Source: Deltaproteobacteria bacterium (GTDB lineage: Bacteria; Desulfobacterota; Desulfobacteria; Desulfobacterales; Desulfatirhabdiaceae). From it: a stretch of 17,937 nucleotides of DNA. Every line of letters begins with the position of its first letter. Positions within the stretch are counted from its first letter, which is position 1. The stretch lies in NCBI GenBank assembly GCA_021778975.1, contig JAJYBO010000030.1, positions 1 to 17,937 of the forward strand, read 5' to 3'. This document shows, piece by piece, positions 14,009 to 17,937 of this stretch. The notes beneath the pieces were generated by a model. The model saw nothing but the letters and a program-made list of their open reading frames with translations. It made no database searches and was not told the origin of the DNA. The translations under genes and the position numbers were made by a program.

Positions 14009-17000
14009 CCGTATCCACCCGTCTGCGGCAGACACCTCTGCCTGGCGCGCATATGGCGCTGCACCGTGGAGATATCCAGACATTCTCCCTGTCGCTGGAT
14101 GCGCCGTTGAAAGGAACCGCCTGGATTCGCACCAATATCGGTCATCTTGCCGTCAGCCGTAAAGAAATCGTCAACGCCGTCGAACGGGGGACGCCGATAT
14201 TGGGGCAGGACTGGTTTGATATTCCCATGCGCCGGGTTCATGAGCGACTGTTTCAGATCCGTCTGCCATTGACCGAGGTCGGTCACGCGGAAGCCAAATG
14301 CTTTTTTCTCGAAGACGGTGCATCGGATCCTGAATGGCCCGAAGGCGACAACACCATCCTGAACGTCAATCCCGCGGATACCTGCTGCGCCAATACCATC
14401 TATAACGCATTCGTGCGTCAATTCGGCCCCAACAAGGCCGGAAAAGCAGCTCCATCCTCAGATGAAGCGGACGCCGCGCACAAACTCGATGCCGCCGGAT
14501 ATACCGTCATCCCCCCATCTGGAACATTTCGCGATCTGATTTCCGAACTGGATTTCATCATTCGAACGCTGGGATGCCGATTTCTGCACCTCTTGCCAAT
14601 TCATCCGACACCGACCACCTATGCGCGTATGGGCAGGTTCGGAAGCCCATACGCGGCGCTGAGTTTCACGAGCGTTGATCCGGCGCTGGCGCGGTTCGAT
14701 CCCAAAGCCACGCCGCTGGAGCAGTTCATCGAGCTGGTGGACGCGGTTCACGCTCGAAACGCCAGGGTCATCATTGATATTGCCCCCAACCATACCGGAT
14801 GGGCGGCCAGCCTCCATGACACCCACCCGGAGTGGCTGGTGCGCGATACGGACGGTCGCATCGAGGTTCCCGGCGCATGGGGCGTTCAGTGGGAAGATCT
14901 GACACGGCTGGACTACAGCCATACCGATCTCTGGACGTATATGGCCGATGTCTTTCTGGCCTGGTGTCACAGAGGGGTGGATGGCTTCAGATGTGACGCC
15001 GGTTACATGATTCCCGTACCGGCGTGGCGGTATATGGTGGCGCGCGTTCGCAGCCAGTATCCGGATACGATTTTTTTTCTGGAAGGGCTTGGCGGTAAGA
15101 TATCCGTGATGCGCGACATTCTGAACAAAGCCGGGTTTGATTGGGCCTATTCCGAACTCTTTCAAAACTATGATCGCGGGCAGATCGAAAGCTACCTTCC
15201 CGGCGCCGACGCGATTTCCCGCGAAGACGGGCTGCTTGTGCATTTTGCGGAAACACACGACAACAACCGCATGGCGACTCGCTCTACGGCCTATGCGAGA
15301 ATGCGGACGGCGCTGTGTGCGCTGTTTTCTCAGCAGGGTGGTTTCGGATTCGCCAATGGTGTAGAATGGCTCGCCACCGAAAAGATTGACGTCCACGCGT
15401 CTCCATCGCTGAACTGGGGGGCAGACCTCAATCAGATCGAAGCGATTCGGCGTCTGACCACCCTGCTGACGGTCCATCCGGCGTTTCACGATCATGTCCG
15501 TATTCAACTGATACAGACAGGGGTCGGCGACCATGTTGTATTGCTCCGAGTTCACGAAGTTTCGCAGAAAAAACTGGTGGTTGTCGTCAATCTGGATGAT
15601 CGGTGCGCTGTCACCGCCTGCTGGCTTCCGCAGTATCACCGGGCGGATGTCTGGGATCTGATGACCGGGGCCGCGGTTCGGCTTTCCGGTTCAGGTGATG
15701 TTCACGCCCTCGATCTGGCCCCCGGTCAGGTGGCGTGTCTGACAGACGATATCGAGGATATCCATCGCCTCCAGGAAGCCCTCACGACCCCGCCAGTCGT
15801 TCCGGACAGACTGATACGTCAGCGGTTGCAGGCGAAGATTCTGGATATCTGGCAGGTTTTTCATGCGCCTCAGGATGTGGACGACCTGGATATAGACCAT
15901 GCCATTTCGCTGCTTCTCACAGATCCGGTGGCCTGCTGTCAGTCATTGAATCCGGAAAATGGGGCGGCCCATGTGGTGCGCTGGACGTGGCCGCAGGATG
16001 TCCGCCGTCATGTCATGGCGCCGCCGGGCCACTTTCTGAGGATCCTGTCGCCCGCGCCGTTTCGTGGTGAAGTCATTTACCGGAATCAGACGCTGCGCTG
16101 CGAGGAGAGCTTTGAAACATCAGACGGCGGTCATTGCATCCTGTTGACGCCATTCCCGATTCCTGAAGATTCCTGTGACTGTCAGTTGAAACTGTCGGTG
16201 TATCTGCCGGATCGCTGTACGCGCGAAACCGCTGTCTTGAGAATTCTGCCGCGTCCGGACGCCGCGTCCCTGTCGAACCATTTTCCGCGCTGTGCGGAAG
16301 GCGGCGCTGCCCCGATCTTTTTGTCCACCAACGACCGGGGCGCCATGCTCAGGGCCTCGATGGCGTGGGGACAACTGGCCAGCCGATATGATGCGCTTCT
16401 GGCAGCCAACCTCCATCCGTCCATTCCGGAAAACCGGTGGATCATGCTGACCCGGATTCGCGCCTGGAGCGTTTATCAGGGCTATTCCACAGAAATCTGC
16501 ATGGACTGCTTCAATGCGTTTGTCCTGACAGACCGGTGGGGATTCTGGCGATTCCGGGCTTCCACGGGGCAGGGAGAGCATGTGATGCTGACGGTGGGGA
16601 TGATGCTGGATTTTCATGAAAACAGGTTTCAGATGATATGGTGCCGCCATGCCGCGGACAGTGGTCTTTCCACGCTTCCGGATGACAGGCCCATCCAACT
16701 GATTCTTCGTCCGGATATCGAGAACCGGTGTTTTCACGATACCACCAAAGCCTATCTGGGGCCTGAAACGCTTTTCAGAAACAGCGTCACCGCAAGACCG
16801 GACGGGTTTGTATTTCATCCGGATGGTTCTCATTATCTGCATGTTCAGCTTTCCACGGGCCGATATTATCCGGAACCGGAATGGCAGTATATGGTGCATC
16901 GTCCGCTCGAAGCCGAACGGGGGCTGGATCCGGATTCCGATCTGTTCAGCCCCGGATATATGTCCATCCCCCTGAACGGCGGCAGCCAGGCGGAACTGAC

Positions 17001-17937
17001 GGCGCATATCACATCGTCCGCTGACGCGCCTGAAAAAACGCTTCCGAATCAGATTTCGCTTTCCGCGATCGAGGCGCTTTTCGCGGCGCCTGTCCAATTT
17101 CCCTTCGGAGACGCCCTCAAAAGCGCCTTGCTGTCTTACATTGTCCGCCGCGGTGAACTCAAATCCGTCATTGCCGGATATCCCTGGTTTCTGGACTGGG
17201 GCCGGGATGCGCTGATCGCGGTGCGGGGAATGGCGGCGGCCGGTTTTCACCAGGAATCGCGGGATGTCGTGATCCAGTTCGGACAATTTGAACACCAGGG
17301 TACGCTTCCCAACATGATCTGCGGCGATGACGCGGGCAACCGGGACACCTCCGATGCGCCACTGTGGTTCTTTACGGCCTGCCGGGACGTGATGCGGGCC
17401 GAAGGCGACAATCGCTTTCTGGACGCCCCGTGCGGCAAGAGAACCCTGCGCGATGTTCTGATATCAATAGGCCGATTCTATGTGTCGGGAACGCCCGGCG
17501 GAGTCCGAATGGATCCGGATTCCGGACTCGTTTTCAGCCCCGCGCATTACAGTTGGATGGATACCAACCACCCCGCCGGAACCCCTCGGGAAGGATATCC
17601 CATCGAGATTCAGGCGCTCTGGTTCGCCGCGCTGTCGCTGCTGTCCCATCACGATGCACCCCAAAAACGGGCGGAGTGGCGGAAACTGGCCGAAAAAGTC
17701 CGGCAATCGGTAATGGCGCTTTTCGTAATCCCAGAAGTCGGCTTTTTATCGGACTGTCTGCATGCCCCTCCCGGAACCTCCGCTCGGAAGGCGGTGCAGG
17801 ACGATGCGCTGAGGCCCAATCAGCTTTTGGCCATTACCCTGGGACTGGTTACCGACACTGCGCTGTGCCGGAACATGTTGGATGCCTGCGCGGCGCTATT
17901 GGTTCCCGGCGCCATCCGGAGCCTTGCGGATCAGCCT
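14005..17937 (+). CDS. Bifunctional GH13-GH133 glycogen debranching enzyme (partial, runs off right edge)
   Basis: The frame is open for 1311 codons to the window edge. After a short beta domain (about 1-110), a GH13 (alpha/beta)8 domain (about 150-500) carries all four conserved regions: DIAPNH (D258), GFRCDA with nucleophile D331, FLEGLGG with acid/base E360, and ETHDN with D419. A beta-rich part follows to about 560. A linker and GDE N-terminal-like beta region (about 620-1030) lead into the GH133 amylo-alpha-1,6-glucosidase (GDE_C) domain: FLDWGRDALIAVRG (D1068), YSWMDTNHPAG (D1186), REGYPIEIQALWFAAL (E1201) and LRPNQLLAITL. This combination of glucanotransferase-type and alpha-1,6-glucosidase domains resembles eukaryotic debranching enzyme (AGL) more than the roughly 700-residue bacterial GDE. 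No signal peptide is seen, so it is cytoplasmic and acts on glycogen. It is coupled (ATGA) to the CBM48 gene. Substrate specificity of the GH13 half cannot be read from sequence. Confidence 0.92.
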   Translation, partial: MTVSTRLRQTPLPGAHMALHRGDIQTFSLSLDAPLKGTAWIRTNIGHLAVSRKEIVNAVERGTPILGQDWFDIPMRRVHERLFQIRLPLTEVGHAEAKCFFLEDGASDPEWPEGDNTILNVNPADTCCANTIYNAFVRQFGPNKAGKAAPSSDEADAAHKLDAAGYTVIPPSGTFRDLISELDFIIRTLGCRFLHLLPIHPTPTTYARMGRFGSPYAALSFTSVDPALARFDPKATPLEQFIELVDAVHARNARVIIDIAPNHTGWAASLHDTHPEWLVRDTDGRIEVPGAWGVQWEDLTRLDYSHTDLWTYMADVFLAWCHRGVDGFRCDAGYMIPVPAWRYMVARVRSQYPDTIFFLEGLGGKISVMRDILNKAGFDWAYSELFQNYDRGQIESYLPGADAISREDGLLVHFAETHDNNRMATRSTAYARMRTALCALFSQQGGFGFANGVEWLATEKIDVHASPSLNWGADLNQIEAIRRLTTLLTVHPAFHDHVRIQLIQTGVGDHVVLLRVHEVSQKKLVVVVNLDDRCAVTACWLPQYHRADVWDLMTGAAVRLSGSGDVHALDLAPGQVACLTDDIEDIHRLQEALTTPPVVPDRLIRQRLQAKILDIWQVFHAPQDVDDLDIDHAISLLLTDPVACCQSLNPENGAAHVVRWTWPQDVRRHVMAPPGHFLRILSPAPFRGEVIYRNQTLRCEESFETSDGGHCILLTPFPIPEDSCDCQLKLSVYLPDRCTRETAVLRILPRPDAASLSNHFPRCAEGGAAPIFLSTNDRGAMLRASMAWGQLASRYDALLAANLHPSIPENRWIMLTRIRAWSVYQGYSTEICMDCFNAFVLTDRWGFWRFRASTGQGEHVMLTVGMMLDFHENRFQMIWCRHAADSGLSTLPDDRPIQLILRPDIENRCFHDTTKAYLGPETLFRNSVTARPDGFVFHPDGSHYLHVQLSTGRYYPEPEWQYMVHRPLEAERGLDPDSDLFSPGYMSIPLNGGSQAELTAHITSSADAPEKTLPNQISLSAIEALFAAPVQFPFGDALKSALLSYIVRRGELKSVIAGYPWFLDWGRDALIAVRGMAAAGFHQESRDVVIQFGQFEHQGTLPNMICGDDAGNRDTSDAPLWFFTACRDVMRAEGDNRFLDAPCGKRTLRDVLISIGRFYVSGTPGGVRMDPDSGLVFSPAHYSWMDTNHPAGTPREGYPIEIQALWFAALSLLSHHDAPQKRAEWRKLAEKVRQSVMALFVIPEVGFLSDCLHAPPGTSARKAVQDDALRPNQLLAITLGLVTDTALCRNMLDACAALLVPGAIRSLADQP

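Noticed and set aside
14458..17295. Long minus-strand open frames (14458-15639 and 16120-17295) opposite the debranching gene
   Set aside because: The plus-strand frame contains ordered GH13 and GH133 motifs across the whole stretch, so these are shadows.

Overview
The window looks like a chromosomal segment from a Gram-negative anaerobe, most likely of the Desulfobacterota (Desulfobacteraceae-like). This is an inference from three things: the gene repertoire, moderate GC content, and two copies of a short inverted-repeat element of a type I associate from memory with that group. There are no rRNA or tRNA genes, CRISPR arrays, transposases or phage genes. Both ends cut through genes.

Left part, minus strand (1-3746). 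Reading in the direction of transcription there is a lemA - ygcG-like TPM - membrane TPM operon (3746 to 1602), then a 104-bp inverted-repeat element that supplies the stop codon of the last gene. Next come two tandem paralogues of an unrecognised 184-189 aa protein. Last is the start of a secreted, probably outer-membrane protein that runs off the left edge.

Middle part, minus strand (3829-8725). This is a compact trpE-trpG-trpD-trpC-trpF operon without trpB or trpA. Its leader region is fully readable: a promoter, a 25-codon trpL leader peptide with Trp-Trp-Arg-Trp, mutually exclusive RNA pairings, a rho-independent attenuator, and then a second complete rho-independent terminator just before the trpE ribosome-binding site. 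A second inverted-repeat element lies 7 bp upstream of the trp -35 box. TrpC and TrpF each carry a substitution at a residue usually counted as catalytic.

Right part, plus strand (8971-17937). A two-gene sensory unit comes first: a secreted protein made of two fused RbsB-like sugar-binding domains, followed 8 bp later by a membrane hybrid histidine kinase with two receiver domains. After a promoter-like gap comes a stand-alone CBM48 glycogen-binding protein. It overlaps (ATGA) a very large gene in which a complete GH13 amylase-type domain is fused to a GH133-type amylo-alpha-1,6-glucosidase domain; this gene runs off the right edge. A simple reading is that the first pair senses a periplasmic sugar and the second pair breaks down stored glycogen. 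A regulatory link between the pairs is only suggested by adjacency.

The most interesting items are the tandem binding protein, whose second half keeps every ribose-contact residue of RbsB while the first half has lost several; the trp leader with two terminators in series; and the CBM48 plus GH13-GH133 glycogen module.
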